NCBI RefSeq assembly: GCF_017168335.1
Contig: NZ_JABFAU010000086.1
Span: 1 to 64,000 of the forward strand
Source: Rhodococcus sp. KRD162
GTDB lineage: Bacteria; Actinomycetota; Actinomycetes; Mycobacteriales; Mycobacteriaceae
Direction: 5' to 3'
Length of the DNA: 64,000 bases
Shown: positions 23,001-31,334 of the stretch, one piece after another
Numbering within the stretch: position 1 is the first letter of the stretch
Layout: every line of letters begins with the position of its first letter
Program-made: the position numbers and the translations under genes
Notes under the pieces: model-generated
What the model was told of the DNA's origin: nothing
Databases searched by the model: none
The model's input: the letters and a program-made list of their open reading frames with translations, nothing else

Positions 23001-26000
23001 GATCGAGAGTCCATATCTCGAACCACCACAGCGCATTCGATGCGAGCCGCCACACCCTCGCTTGGGGCGACGAGCAATGCTCGCGCCGAGATCACACCGT
23101 CCACTGCCACAGCCGCGGTCTCGATTTCCGCCGGATCGACTCGGTATCCTCGAACCTTGGCCTGACGATCGACCCGACCCACGAACGTGATCGAACCGTC
23201 GGCGCCCCTGAACCCCAGATCAGCTGTGCGATACATACGTTCGCCCGCCGATGCTCCCACGGCCGCGTTCGGTCGGAATACATCGGCGGTACTTCTAGGG
23301 TCTCCCAGGTAGCCTGCTGCCAGAATGCCGGTCAACCAGATCTCGCCGATCACGCCGTCGGCCACTGGCGTCAGGTCGGGGCCGAGGACCGCCGCATCGC
23401 GCCCCGGCTGCGAGGTGCCGATCGGTACCGGATCGATCGACCGGGCATCGACGCGGTGCGCGAGCGCCGTGACCACCGCCTCCGTCGGGCCGTAGGCGTT
23501 CCATAGAGCCACCCCGTCCGGCACTCGAGTTGCCCATGCCGGCAGTGCCTCACCGCCGACAATGACCGTGCGCACACTCGGGGGCAGCGCGGTGGAGGTG
23601 AACTGAGTCCAGTACCCGGTGGGCGGATTGAACACCGTGACGGCGAATTCATCGAGAAACTGCGCGAGTTCGGTGGGTGCCACGAGGTGATTCGGTCTGC
23701 CGACCGCCGTCGCACCGACATACAGTGCACCCAACAACTGTTCGAGCGAGGCGTCGAATGCCACCGATCCGAACACCAATACGACATCGGTGGGTCGATA
23801 GTCGAATCGTGCGCACGTGCCGGAAAGGTGGCGGGCAAGCGAGCCGTGCTCCACGGCGATCACCTTGGGCTCACCGGTGGTACCGGACGTGAAGATCAGG
23901 TACGCGAGCTGGTCGGTCGCGTTCGCCGTGGCGGTCGGCAGCGCCACTGTCGACCGCACGGCCTGCTTGCCGGGCACCAACGACCAGTGCGCACCTGATC
24001 GGGCGAGCATGGCATCGACCCGCTGAGCAGGAAGATCGTCGTCGACGACCATCCAGGTGGCGCCCACGGTCGCGATTGCGAGAAGCGTACGAGCCAACGA
24101 AACCGACGCCGCTGCGTGGACGGCCACCACGTGCCCTGGCGCGACACCGACCGCACGCAACCGAGCCGCGTCGGCTCGACGATACTCGTCGAGTTCGGCG
24201 TAGGTCGAGCGGATGCCACCGTCGACCAGGGCGATCCGAGCAGGGTGGTTTCGCGCGTTCTCGGCGACGCGCTCAACTACCGAAACCGATTGCTCGACAA
24301 CGTGACCGATCTCTGGGTTCGCGGTGGCACCCAGAATGGCCGCCACCGGCGTATCACCCGTGGCAGTGGCCAACCCCGACAACACGGCTCCAACGCGCTG
24401 CGCCACGGCACCTGCGGCCACGGGCGAGACGATGGAGGTGTCGACGTGTAGATGGAGCGCACTGGTCGGCCAGGTCCGGTACTGCAGCACCAGTGCGAAT
24501 TCGGTCTGTTCGACGAGTTCGACCGTTGCTGTCTCGATCCCAGGACCGAACGAGAGCGCAGACGGATCGAGCGGGTAGTTCTCGACGACGACGAGGGTCT
24601 CGGGTGCCCAGCCGCTGACAACAGGGCCGTCCATCGCGGCGGCCACCTGATCGGCGATGCGAGCACTGAGATCGGTGAGGTCGGTGAGGTCGGTCCACGT
24701 AGCGGTGATCGGATCGATCCGCACGAACATGCCCACCGCGCGGTCCATCCCCGGTGTGCCGATGTGACGGCCGCTCCCGACCGTTCCGTGCTCGACGGTC
24801 CGTACTCCGAAGACATTTCCGAGCACCAGCGACCACACCGTGTTGACCAAAGCAGCCGTAGTGATGCCGAGTCGATCGGCTACGACGTCGAGATCGACGG
24901 GTGGAGTGATCGTGTGGGTTCGAGTGGCATCGAGTTCGAGCTGCGTCGGAGCGGACAGCGATTCCACCAGTGGGCGCGCAATCGATCGATGGGCGGTAAC
25001 CGACTCTTCAGCCGAGAACTCGAATCCGACGTGTCGGTCACCGACCTCACCCGAGCGGTACGCCGCCGCCAGGCCAGCGACGATCACCGGCAGGGACCAT
25101 CCGTCGGCAACTGCGTGATGATGAGTCCACAGGACCCGCGCTCCTTCCCTGCTCGTCGCGATCAGCACCCGCGAGAGTGGGTCGACCGGCAGCGTGAAGC
25201 CGCGCGCACGATCTTCCTTCAGCACCTCGCTCCAATCCACTCTCTCGTGGCGGACGTCGATCGAAACGGTGCCCGCGCGTCCGGTGTCGAGGGTGAGATA
25301 CGGTGCCGCAGTGGCGTACGCACCGAGGACGGGGTATGCCTCGAACACTGCTCGCCATGCTGCGACGAGACGGTCCACGTCGATGTCACCGATCAGGTCG
25401 AGTACCAATTGCTCGACGTAGACCCCGGGCGAGGACGCCTGCGCGGTCTGCAGCAGCATTGCCCGCTGAGCTCGGCTGGTGGTGAGGGCGTCCATGCGAT
25501 CGACGCTGGGCAACACCGAGGGATCCACCTGTACCGCGTCGAGGGGAAGTTCGCGTAGCGGTACCGGTGCCAGGAGTCGGCGAGGTGAGAGCTGCACGCC
25601 CCGTCGATGCAGAAATCCCACGACCCGCATGGCGGCGATCGAGTCACCGCCGTGTTCGACGAATGTCCGGCTCGCGTCCACCTCACGCGACAACGCATGC
25701 CGAACGGCATCCAGGAGAACGCCGTCGTGTGCGCACGACGGTACGTCGTCTGCATCCCGCACGGTCGAGGGGACCTCGACCTCGGACAACAGGGCCGCAA
25801 CAGCACGCCTGTCCACCTTGCCGTTGACGTTGTGCGGGATCGATTCGACGGCCCGCACAGCACGCGGAGCGAGATGTGCTGGCACCTCCTCACGGATACG
25901 CGAGAGCATCGATTCGACATCGAGGTCGACGAACACCGCCTCGTCGACGGCGATGACCAGGTCGCGGCGACCGCCTGGCCCCGCTGCCACACCCGCGACG

Positions 26001-28594
26001 CACTGATGTCCGGTGACCCGACGTACCAACGCCTCGACCTCTCGCGGTTCGATACGGAAACCGGAGATCTTGAATTGCTCGTCTGTTCGTCCGTCGAACA
26101 GCAGTCGCCCGTCCGACGCAATCCGCACTCGATCCCCTGTTGCGTACACCCGCTGTCCGCTGCTCCCCCACGGATCGGGACGGAACTTGTCTGCGGTTGC
26201 GCGCGGATCGCCGTCGTAGCCGTACGCCAGTGTGCCCGTCAGGTGAAGCTCTCCGGACGTTCCTACTGGGACCGGACTACCGGATTCGTCTATCACACGG
26301 GTACCGATACCGGGTACGGCTCGTCCGATCGTGACCGGCTCATTGGCTTCGATGTGATCGGCGGTCGACCAGATCGCACTTTCGGAGGGGCCGTACTCGT
26401 TGGTGAGAGTGGCCCCGGGCAGCGTGGCGTGGTGCCGATCTGCCAGGGCTTCGGTGCATTCCTCACCCGCGACGATCACTTGTCGCAGGGAGAACAGGCT
26501 CGCTGACTCGTCTAGCAATGCCTCGTACAGCGACGGGATGGCAAGTACGTGCGTGACGCCCCGGTGAGCGACTATGTCGGCCAGTTCCGAGGTCGAGCGC
26601 GGTTGCCCCGTGTCGACGAGCAACAGCTCGCCTCCCCGCACCAACGTCCAGAACAGACCGGCGTATGCACTGTCGAAAGACAGCGATGACAGGTGTAGGA
26701 AGCGTTGCGGCTCTTCCTCGTACACCGAATCGCGCGCAGCAGTCGAGCGGGCCAGTGCTGTTCGCCCGACGAGCACCCGTTTGGGACGCCCAGTCGATCC
26801 CGAAGTATGCACGGCATATGCAGCACTCGTCGGTGGTGTGCGATCGGGTATCGGAAACGCGCCGGCCGAAGGACTCCCGACTGCGCCGCCGTGTTCGATG
26901 ACGACCCCTGCGAATGTCTCCGGAATCGCATCTCTCGTACCGGCAGCGACGACGACCACATCGATATCGGCGAACATGACCGCTTTCCGCTGCTCGGGAT
27001 ACGTCGGATCCACGACGACGAAAGCGTTGCCGGACAACATCACCCCGAGGATGGCCGTCACCGCGTCGGGCTGTTTCGGCATCGACACGGCCACGAGCTC
27101 GCCCCGTCGACCACTCAGCAGGCGGGCCACCCGGCTCGCCGAACGCCACAGGTCTGCGTAATCAAGTCTGACCGAACCGGCCGACACCGCGACCCGGTTG
27201 GGGTACGAACGCGCTACGTCTCCGATTCGCGCGATCACATCGGCGGGTGGTGGGGCAGGTGCACGATCGGCGGGATGCAACCAGCCCGAACCGAACCGAC
27301 CCGGTTCGACGAAAGCGACGGACGCCGCTCCCGATATCCGCTCCAGATCGTCGCGAATGCGTTCGGCGATCAGCACTGCAGCACGGTGATATAGCGGCCC
27401 GAAATGCACCGCACAGACGTACCTTCCGTGCACCAACCCGACCTGGAATCGCAGATCGAACTGGCCGGTCTGAGAAGGAATCGGATACGGGTTGGCCAGA
27501 TAACCCGCCAGGTCGAACTCCCAGCGATCACCGAGAACGAAGGCAGTGCCGAATGCCAGATGAGATGGCTCGTAGAGAAAGGTAGTGCGAGTCAGGTTTG
27601 CCGGCTCAGCGGCGTGATGACCGTACTCCGAGATCGGAAGGCGCCCGTGACGCCTGGCACCCGCAATGGACATCCCTGCCGCACGAAGGTCGTCGTCGAA
27701 CGAGTGCCCGACATGCGAACGCGCGACTGCGAGCTGGGTGAAGCTGCCCAGCGTCGTCACATGCCGTTCGTCGCGCTGCAGCACCGGCATTCCGACGGCG
27801 ATGTCGGCTGTCGCGGAGGTCGAGACAGCGGCCAGAGCACGCTGGAAGGCCGCCAGGAACAACGCGGCAGGCGACACACCCGCCCTCTTCGCATGTGCGC
27901 GAAGAGCGTCGGCGACGTCGGGCTCGGCCTCGAATCGCACGAACGGCTCGAGAGGATCGCGAGCGGGGTCTGTCGAGATCGGCAGACCGGCGAGCGGATC
28001 ATTCGAGTAACCCTCCACAGCGGCGCGCCAGTACGCTCTGTCTGCTTCCGCGTCGGCGGATTGCAAGTACGCAACCTCGGCGTCCACGAAATGCTCGAAA
28101 TTGGTTCCGGGATCGATGGTCGCTCCCGGTTCACCGAATTCGAGCCCTCTCAGATGTGCGAAGTACTCGTTGAGAATCAGTGGTGCGCTCGCGACATCGA
28201 TCAAGATGTGGTGGACCACCAGCGATACCACCGCACGGCATCCGTCACATCTGACCGCCACGCGAATCAGTGGGCCGGCGAACAGGTCGAACGGTTGTAT
28301 CGCACGAAAAGCGAGATCCTCTCGTACGCTCCGATCACGAACATCGGGAACCCGAGCAACGTCGACCGAGAGCGCCCGCTCCGTCGGCCGAAATCGGAAA
28401 CCGCTGTCGTGGGCAACGATTCGACAGGTCAGAACCGGGTGGCGGCGCAGGGCCACCTCCCACGCAGTTCGGTGCGCCGACGCCGATGCCGTACTCTCGA
28501 CGATCACCGATGCCACGACGTTGTTCCCCACATCCGCGGGGTCCGCGATCTGGTCGAACAGCATCGCCGACTGCGCGGCGGTCAATCTATTCAT
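20063..28594 (-). CDS. NRPS1: C-A-T-C-A-T-E-C
   Basis: A 2843-residue synthetase. C1 has HHILIDV (His128; Gly of HHxxxDG is Val). A1 has TSGSTGRPK (about 593), T1 is Ser985 in HGGDSI. C2 has HHAVADG (His1159). A2 has FTSGTTGEPK (about 1565), T2 is Ser1950 in GGDSLR. E has HHLVMDVVS (His2129), RTVGWFT and VNYVGRLD. C3 has HHLVADG (His2550) and ends the protein. Hand-read codes: A1 D-S-A-L-I-A-E-I-W-K (unassigned); A2 D-A-E-F-I-G-A-V-T-K, where Glu239 suggests a basic amino acid. The E domain should make residue 2 D-configured. An N-terminal C domain suggests acylation of residue 1 or use of an upstream aminoacyl carrier. The ATG at 28594 has GGGAG 9 nt upstream; an in-frame ATG at 28645 is an alternative. 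Confidence 0.93.
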   Translation of the reverse strand: MNRLTAAQSAMLFDQIADPADVGNNVVASVIVESTASASAHRTAWEVALRRHPVLTCRIVAHDSGFRFRPTERALSVDVARVPDVRDRSVREDLAFRAIQPFDLFAGPLIRVAVRCDGCRAVVSLVVHHILIDVASAPLILNEYFAHLRGLEFGEPGATIDPGTNFEHFVDAEVAYLQSADAEADRAYWRAAVEGYSNDPLAGLPISTDPARDPLEPFVRFEAEPDVADALRAHAKRAGVSPAALFLAAFQRALAAVSTSATADIAVGMPVLQRDERHVTTLGSFTQLAVARSHVGHSFDDDLRAAGMSIAGARRHGRLPISEYGHHAAEPANLTRTTFLYEPSHLAFGTAFVLGDRWEFDLAGYLANPYPIPSQTGQFDLRFQVGLVHGRYVCAVHFGPLYHRAAVLIAERIRDDLERISGAASVAFVEPGRFGSGWLHPADRAPAPPPADVIARIGDVARSYPNRVAVSAGSVRLDYADLWRSASRVARLLSGRRGELVAVSMPKQPDAVTAILGVMLSGNAFVVVDPTYPEQRKAVMFADIDVVVVAAGTRDAIPETFAGVVIEHGGAVGSPSAGAFPIPDRTPPTSAAYAVHTSGSTGRPKRVLVGRTALARSTAARDSVYEEEPQRFLHLSSLSFDSAYAGLFWTLVRGGELLLVDTGQPRSTSELADIVAHRGVTHVLAIPSLYEALLDESASLFSLRQVIVAGEECTEALADRHHATLPGATLTNEYGPSESAIWSTADHIEANEPVTIGRAVPGIGTRVIDESGSPVPVGTSGELHLTGTLAYGYDGDPRATADKFRPDPWGSSGQRVYATGDRVRIASDGRLLFDGRTDEQFKISGFRIEPREVEALVRRVTGHQCVAGVAAGPGGRRDLVIAVDEAVFVDLDVESMLSRIREEVPAHLAPRAVRAVESIPHNVNGKVDRRAVAALLSEVEVPSTVRDADDVPSCAHDGVLLDAVRHALSREVDASRTFVEHGGDSIAAMRVVGFLHRRGVQLSPRRLLAPVPLRELPLDAVQVDPSVLPSVDRMDALTTSRAQRAMLLQTAQASSPGVYVEQLVLDLIGDIDVDRLVAAWRAVFEAYPVLGAYATAAPYLTLDTGRAGTVSIDVRHERVDWSEVLKEDRARGFTLPVDPLSRVLIATSREGARVLWTHHHAVADGWSLPVIVAGLAAAYRSGEVGDRHVGFEFSAEESVTAHRSIARPLVESLSAPTQLELDATRTHTITPPVDLDVVADRLGITTAALVNTVWSLVLGNVFGVRTVEHGTVGSGRHIGTPGMDRAVGMFVRIDPITATWTDLTDLTDLSARIADQVAAAMDGPVVSGWAPETLVVVENYPLDPSALSFGPGIETATVELVEQTEFALVLQYRTWPTSALHLHVDTSIVSPVAAGAVAQRVGAVLSGLATATGDTPVAAILGATANPEIGHVVEQSVSVVERVAENARNHPARIALVDGGIRSTYAELDEYRRADAARLRAVGVAPGHVVAVHAAASVSLARTLLAIATVGATWMVVDDDLPAQRVDAMLARSGAHWSLVPGKQAVRSTVALPTATANATDQLAYLIFTSGTTGEPKVIAVEHGSLARHLSGTCARFDYRPTDVVLVFGSVAFDASLEQLLGALYVGATAVGRPNHLVAPTELAQFLDEFAVTVFNPPTGYWTQFTSTALPPSVRTVIVGGEALPAWATRVPDGVALWNAYGPTEAVVTALAHRVDARSIDPVPIGTSQPGRDAAVLGPDLTPVADGVIGEIWLTGILAAGYLGDPRSTADVFRPNAAVGASAGERMYRTADLGFRGADGSITFVGRVDRQAKVRGYRVDPAEIETAAVAVDGVISARALLVAPSEGVAARIECAVVVRDMDSRSVRAAMGSTLPSHLVPARVHVIPELPLTRNGKVDDGALRTRILAATSAVSDPGDAADIDGIVTSAVREVIGVTDRNTGFVSAGGDSLRALELAAIVRRSGVVLDVQVALADGTVDALVATASLDPSAMALGTQPNRSRLLPPAVHWFADRVSSEPISQWNMAVRLDLDFLPDSTRVDAAVAEVLRVHPMLRVRLERSDSILEFVLGESSPVLFFFDTVELEVTNACKRVFNMLTCRVGIDNGTPIGFGVVRAVDTGTATIIVLAHHLVMDVVSLHIVAGDLLEVITDRNRDARLPAEHTSVHEWVQWLASEASAPGAYERCRAAYRGSAVADADVGRIDPGTEGGAVSARRSVPTAVIDAATAAIGASVEEILQSAAVTAYSENTGASQVVIEVETHGRELGAQGIDLTRTVGWFTGLSAVPVHPATPGEQIAEIRSRRTFLGTTGQLPAVLRYVLGTDPCPGLRPHLGVNYVGRLDEDRTGSAVVYGEGYLRAAHAARPVAVQIDAWFCGGEFVVAVEHVDAASAESVADAIVAALTAASTARPIAVEAGLCAVDLRGNTIDDVLAAGPVVALAPLTEVQEAMYLRSGSDPGAAYVEQIVLGLPEGVEIDRLCAAVRSAVAVMPLFRSDIVWEGLADPILVVRAHTEPVVVHDAFDAGAEIDSLAKGSALFRATVSDGVLALTFHHLVADGWTVRMLLQHIDDCYLGRPVSTEADHRMLLHMVVSANRERSPSLDRSSATLLPPFDHDAPEAGFGNIDLTRSIEPRAARQLRRAAARHGVTLASLVHAGWALLLGRSGPHVRFGTVGQHRPAGHDDSPGMYIETRTLDVRLPANRDVLLKSMHSALRTEPGSEDHEHDPAEVVMVGVGAMYETAVIVDDARGTGAAAEFLGRPVDVVSTRERTGLALTASVIDHGAASGIEVTLNCDLEQVSQHDGHRTLGDLLAILSHLAEPSDSTAQLVLDQPITTTADSAPRSTR
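20064..20078 (-). promoter_or_regulatory. Ribosome binding site deciding a TTG start
   Basis: On the minus strand GAGGAG is followed by 6 nt (CACACG) and TTG, which is the first codon of the oxygenase gene and overlaps the NRPS1 stop as TTGA. No ATG or GTG fits as well. The strong Shine-Dalgarno core is inside the last codons of NRPS1 and supports translational coupling. Confidence 0.75.
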
Positions 28595-28689
28595 CTCGCA
28601 GATCTCCCATGGACTGGCGTCGCGCTCGCCGAAGAGGGAACGCATCGACTCCGACTGTGCTGGGCGGGGTAGAGCTGTCGTGCGGATTG

Positions 28690-28860
28690 CTAATCCGCCG
28701 GGTCCCTCTTCGCAGGTGCCGTGTGGTGATCGACCGATCGGGACGCCGCTTGGCGACCGCGTACCAGAACCACCAGCGCAACGACGACCACAACGATGAC
28801 AATGGCGACGAACGCCATCCATCCGAGTGCCAACCAGACGTAGTCCGTGTTCACGAGCAT
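28690..28860 (-). CDS. Small single-pass membrane protein at the head of the NRPS operon
   Basis: Predicted 56-residue protein: a short N-terminus, one very hydrophobic Val/Ile-rich helix (about residues 12-33), then a basic tail RGRQAASRS and a polar C-terminus. The ATG has AAGGTGG directly upstream, a good ribosome binding site. It is the first gene after the likely operon promoter, 95 nt before NRPS1. I do not recognise a family. It could anchor the assembly line or exporter at the membrane, or have a leader-like role, but nothing in the sequence decides this. The frame extends further upstream, but that part looks non-coding. Confidence 0.6.
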   Translation of the reverse strand: MLVNTDYVWLALGWMAFVAIVIVVVVVALVVLVRGRQAASRSVDHHTAPAKRDPAD

Positions 28861-28947
28861 TCCACCTTCGTAGGCTGATGAGAGACGGCGACTGACGTTG
28901 TCGTGCGCCGGGTTCCGATTCCGTCGAATGCGGGGTTTGCACGTCAA

Positions 28948-28976
28948 AAGCTAAGTGGCAGAACATCCGAAACCAA
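28948..28976 (-). promoter_or_regulatory. Candidate promoter of the NRPS operon
   Basis: On the minus strand TTGGTT and TAGCTT are separated by 17 nt, each matching four of six positions of the sigma-70-type -35 and -10 consensus. It lies about 90 nt upstream of the first gene, and the tandem palindromes at 29004-29046 lie just upstream of it, where an activator would bind. Assigned by eye only. Confidence 0.4.
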
Positions 28977-29003
28977 TGGGGTCGCCGCGAAGGTGCACCC
29001 TCG

Positions 29004-29023
29004 ACTACGACCAAGGTCGTAGT
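29004..29023. promoter_or_regulatory. Perfect inverted repeat 1 in the divergent control region
   Basis: ACTACGACC-AA-GGTCGTAGT is a perfect 9+2+9 inverted repeat. It is the first of two tandem sites between the NRPS operon and the UbiA gene. Symmetry and size fit a dimeric regulator such as the NarL-type response regulator encoded at 31331-31978. Confidence 0.7.
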
Positions 29024-29026
29024 GGA

Positions 29027-29046
29027 CTACGACCCTCGGGTCATAG
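29027..29046. promoter_or_regulatory. Inverted repeat 2 in the divergent control region
   Basis: CTACGACCC-TC-GGGTCATAG is a 9+2+9 inverted repeat with one mismatch and the same CTACGACC half-site as repeat 1. The two centres are 23 bp apart, about two helical turns, so two dimers could bind on the same face of the DNA. Confidence 0.65.
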
Positions 29047-29063
29047 ACCTACCTCACCGCGCC

Positions 29064-30014
29064 ATGGACGATCGACATATGGCCATCGGTAGCGGATCAG
29101 TCGGTCCAAGCACCACATCGCCGAGGCGTCACGTCACTGCTGGTGCACCAGAACGGCCGCTACGGTCGACGCTTCGCTTGGCCTGGTCCGAAGCTCGTCC
29201 AGCAGTACAGATCATCTTCCAGCTTCGAGTGATTGCGATCGTCGCCGTCGCCTCGCTCGATGCCCGAACTGCTCCCCAGTGGGGGGCGGTCGCACTGTGC
29301 TGCGCGGGGTGGCTGTGCATCACCTGGTCGATCTATCTACTCAACGGTCTTGCCGACCGAGTCGAAGATCGGGTGAACGGATCCTCCAGACCACTTGCGC
29401 AGGGCACACTCGATGCAGGAGTGGCTCGCCAACTCGTACCTGCATTGGCGTGCGCGGGCGTGATTCTCTGCTCGTTGGCCGGCCGATCGGTTCTGGTCTC
29501 GGCGCTGGTCATGATCGCTTTGGGCTTTCTGTACTCCGCCGGACCCGCGCCGTTGAAGAACCGCGTGTGGGGAGTCCAGGTCTCGGTGATCGGAGGCGGG
29601 CTCGCAACCTACGCCGCCGGATTTCATGCAGCCGGCACCGAGATCTCACCCGCCGTGGTCGTCTTCGCGATCGCGATGTCCGCGTGGATGGGAGTCGGAG
29701 GTCTGGCCAAAGACCTGCCCGACGTCGAGGGTGACCGGGCTGCGGGACGGTCGACACTGGCAATGTGGAGCGAACGCGGAACCTCTCCGATCATCGCGTC
29801 GCTGGCCGGAATCATCTCAGCAGGACTGGTCCTCGCAGCGTGGACTGTGGAAGAGCGACTCGCGATCCCTGCCCTTGTCTTGAGTTGCGGAACAGCGGCG
29901 ATAACCATATATGCGGCGGCAGGCCGCCGACGATGGCACGAGCGCACCCCCTACCACGCATTCATGTACTCGCAATACGGTGCGCACACGGGCGCGCTGT
30001 GCATGCTGCTGTGA
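29064..30014 (+). CDS. UbiA-family prenyltransferase
   Basis: Polytopic membrane prenyltransferase of about 316 residues. The two Asp-rich prenyl-diphosphate/Mg motifs are visible: NGLADRVEDRVNGSSRPLAQ (NDxxDxxxD-like, second position Gly) and KDLPDVEGDRAAGRST. Several hydrophobic helices follow. UbiA enzymes transfer prenyl chains to aromatic or sugar-phosphate acceptors; the acceptor cannot be read here. I use the ATG at 29064. A GTG at 29022 would run through the inverted repeats, and the ATG at 29079 is also possible; none has a clear ribosome binding site, so a leaderless transcript is possible. It diverges from the NRPS operon and may prenylate a cluster product or serve general lipid metabolism. 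Confidence 0.8.
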   Translation: MDDRHMAIGSGSVGPSTTSPRRHVTAGAPERPLRSTLRLAWSEARPAVQIIFQLRVIAIVAVASLDARTAPQWGAVALCCAGWLCITWSIYLLNGLADRVEDRVNGSSRPLAQGTLDAGVARQLVPALACAGVILCSLAGRSVLVSALVMIALGFLYSAGPAPLKNRVWGVQVSVIGGGLATYAAGFHAAGTEISPAVVVFAIAMSAWMGVGGLAKDLPDVEGDRAAGRSTLAMWSERGTSPIIASLAGIISAGLVLAAWTVEERLAIPALVLSCGTAAITIYAAAGRRRWHERTPYHAFMYSQYGAHTGALCMLL

Positions 30015-30245
30015 TCGGAACTCGGTGACATCCGATCGATGCACCACCCACCCGTGCAGCCACCACGGATGAGCGACAGATGAGCCGGGTGGGACGAGGT
30101 CTCGGAAGGAACCGCTGCCTCGACATGCCGTCCTGCGTGGACTCGATACCCATTGCGCTGTTTGTACCGCTAATATGGCGCGGTCAGGATCGGCGTTGCG
30201 AATCAGGCTTCGACGGGTCGATCCGTTCGGTTCTCCAGGGCGGGG
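30015..30245 (+). promoter_or_regulatory. Intergenic region before the two-component system
   Basis: This 231-bp gap holds no gene that I can support. A TAATAT box at 30171-30176 is the best -10 candidate for the kinase-regulator pair and lies 70 nt upstream, but no good -35 is seen at standard spacing. Confidence 0.35.
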
Positions 30246-31334
30246 GTGAACGAAGTGAGTTTCGAGCCGAGTCGACTGGTCGAGCGCGCGGTCGCCGCGT
30301 ACACAACGCTACTCGACGGCTCGGGAAACCCGGTCCTCACCGACCGATCGCTGCAAGTGCAGTTGACGCGTCAGGCCGAAGCCGTCGTCCGCGTCGTCTC
30401 TACCGCCTTCACCGCGTTCGGTACACCCTCATCGCCGCTGCCCTCACCCGATCCGAGCGAAGCTATCGGTGAGCAGCGCGCCAAGTCAGGAATTCATCCG
30501 ACCCAGTCACTGGCAGCGGCCAGTTTGATGTTCGAAGCGCTGTTTCCTGTACTCGTCGACGCGGTCACCCCACCGGCAGCGACGGAAGTCGTCGTCGACC
30601 TGGGAACCACTCTGCAACGAGAGATCCAGGAACGGTTGGCGGTCGGATCGATCCCGTACGTCAATTATCTGTTGACCAAGCTCCTGTCTTCACAGCAGGA
30701 CGAGCGGAGCCGGATCGCCCGCGACCTACACGACCGTATTGCGCACGGAATGGGTGCCGCCCTCCAGCAACTCGACCTCTACGACCATTACCGCACACGG
30801 GATCCTGTTCGAGCCGATGCCCACCTCTCCACCGCGCGCGAGTCGATCAAGTCGAGCTTCGACAGCACTCGGCGGGTGTCGGCGGACCTGTGGGTTCGAT
30901 TGGGTGGCGAATCGCTGAGCCAGTCGTTGGCGTCCTACCTGGAATCGACCGTCCCCGAGGGAACTGTGTCGGAAGTGACGGTGAGCGGGGAAGAACCGCG
31001 CCTGGCGAATGAAGTTGCTCAGGAGCTCTATCTCTTGCTCCGAGAGGCGATCCGTAATGCTGTCATCCACGGCAAGCCCGACGCGATCACCGTCGAACTC
31101 GCCACCGACCAGGACAGACTGCGCGCGGTCGTCCGCGACAACGGGTGCGGCTTCGATGTCGGAGCCGTCACCGCGATCAAGAACGTGGGCGGACTGGCGT
31201 CGATTCGCGAGCGTGCCGAGTTGCTGGGTGGGCGTGCCGTTATCACAGCGGATCCGGGGAGCGGAACCACGGTCGAGGTTCAGCTGCCGCTACTCGAGCG
31301 CACCGCCGAGACGCTCGGGAGGAACCGTTGGTGA
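30246..31334 (+). CDS. Cytosolic sensor histidine kinase (HisKA_3/NarL-system type)
   Basis: Kinase of 362 residues with no membrane segment. The first 150 residues are a helical region of unknown sensing role. The phospho-acceptor is His162 in RSRIARDLHDRIAHGM, the HisKA_3 dimerisation box. The HATPase domain follows, with LREAIRNAVIHG (N box), DNGCGFD (G1) and GGLASIRERAELLGG (G2). Its stop overlaps the start of the response regulator gene (GTGA), so the two are coupled. I keep the GTG at 30246, preceded by a G-rich stretch; a GTG three codons later is equally possible. The lack of membrane segments implies an internal signal or a partner sensor. Confidence 0.88.
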   Translation: MNEVSFEPSRLVERAVAAYTTLLDGSGNPVLTDRSLQVQLTRQAEAVVRVVSTAFTAFGTPSSPLPSPDPSEAIGEQRAKSGIHPTQSLAAASLMFEALFPVLVDAVTPPAATEVVVDLGTTLQREIQERLAVGSIPYVNYLLTKLLSSQQDERSRIARDLHDRIAHGMGAALQQLDLYDHYRTRDPVRADAHLSTARESIKSSFDSTRRVSADLWVRLGGESLSQSLASYLESTVPEGTVSEVTVSGEEPRLANEVAQELYLLLREAIRNAVIHGKPDAITVELATDQDRLRAVVRDNGCGFDVGAVTAIKNVGGLASIRERAELLGGRAVITADPGSGTTVEVQLPLLERTAETLGRNRW

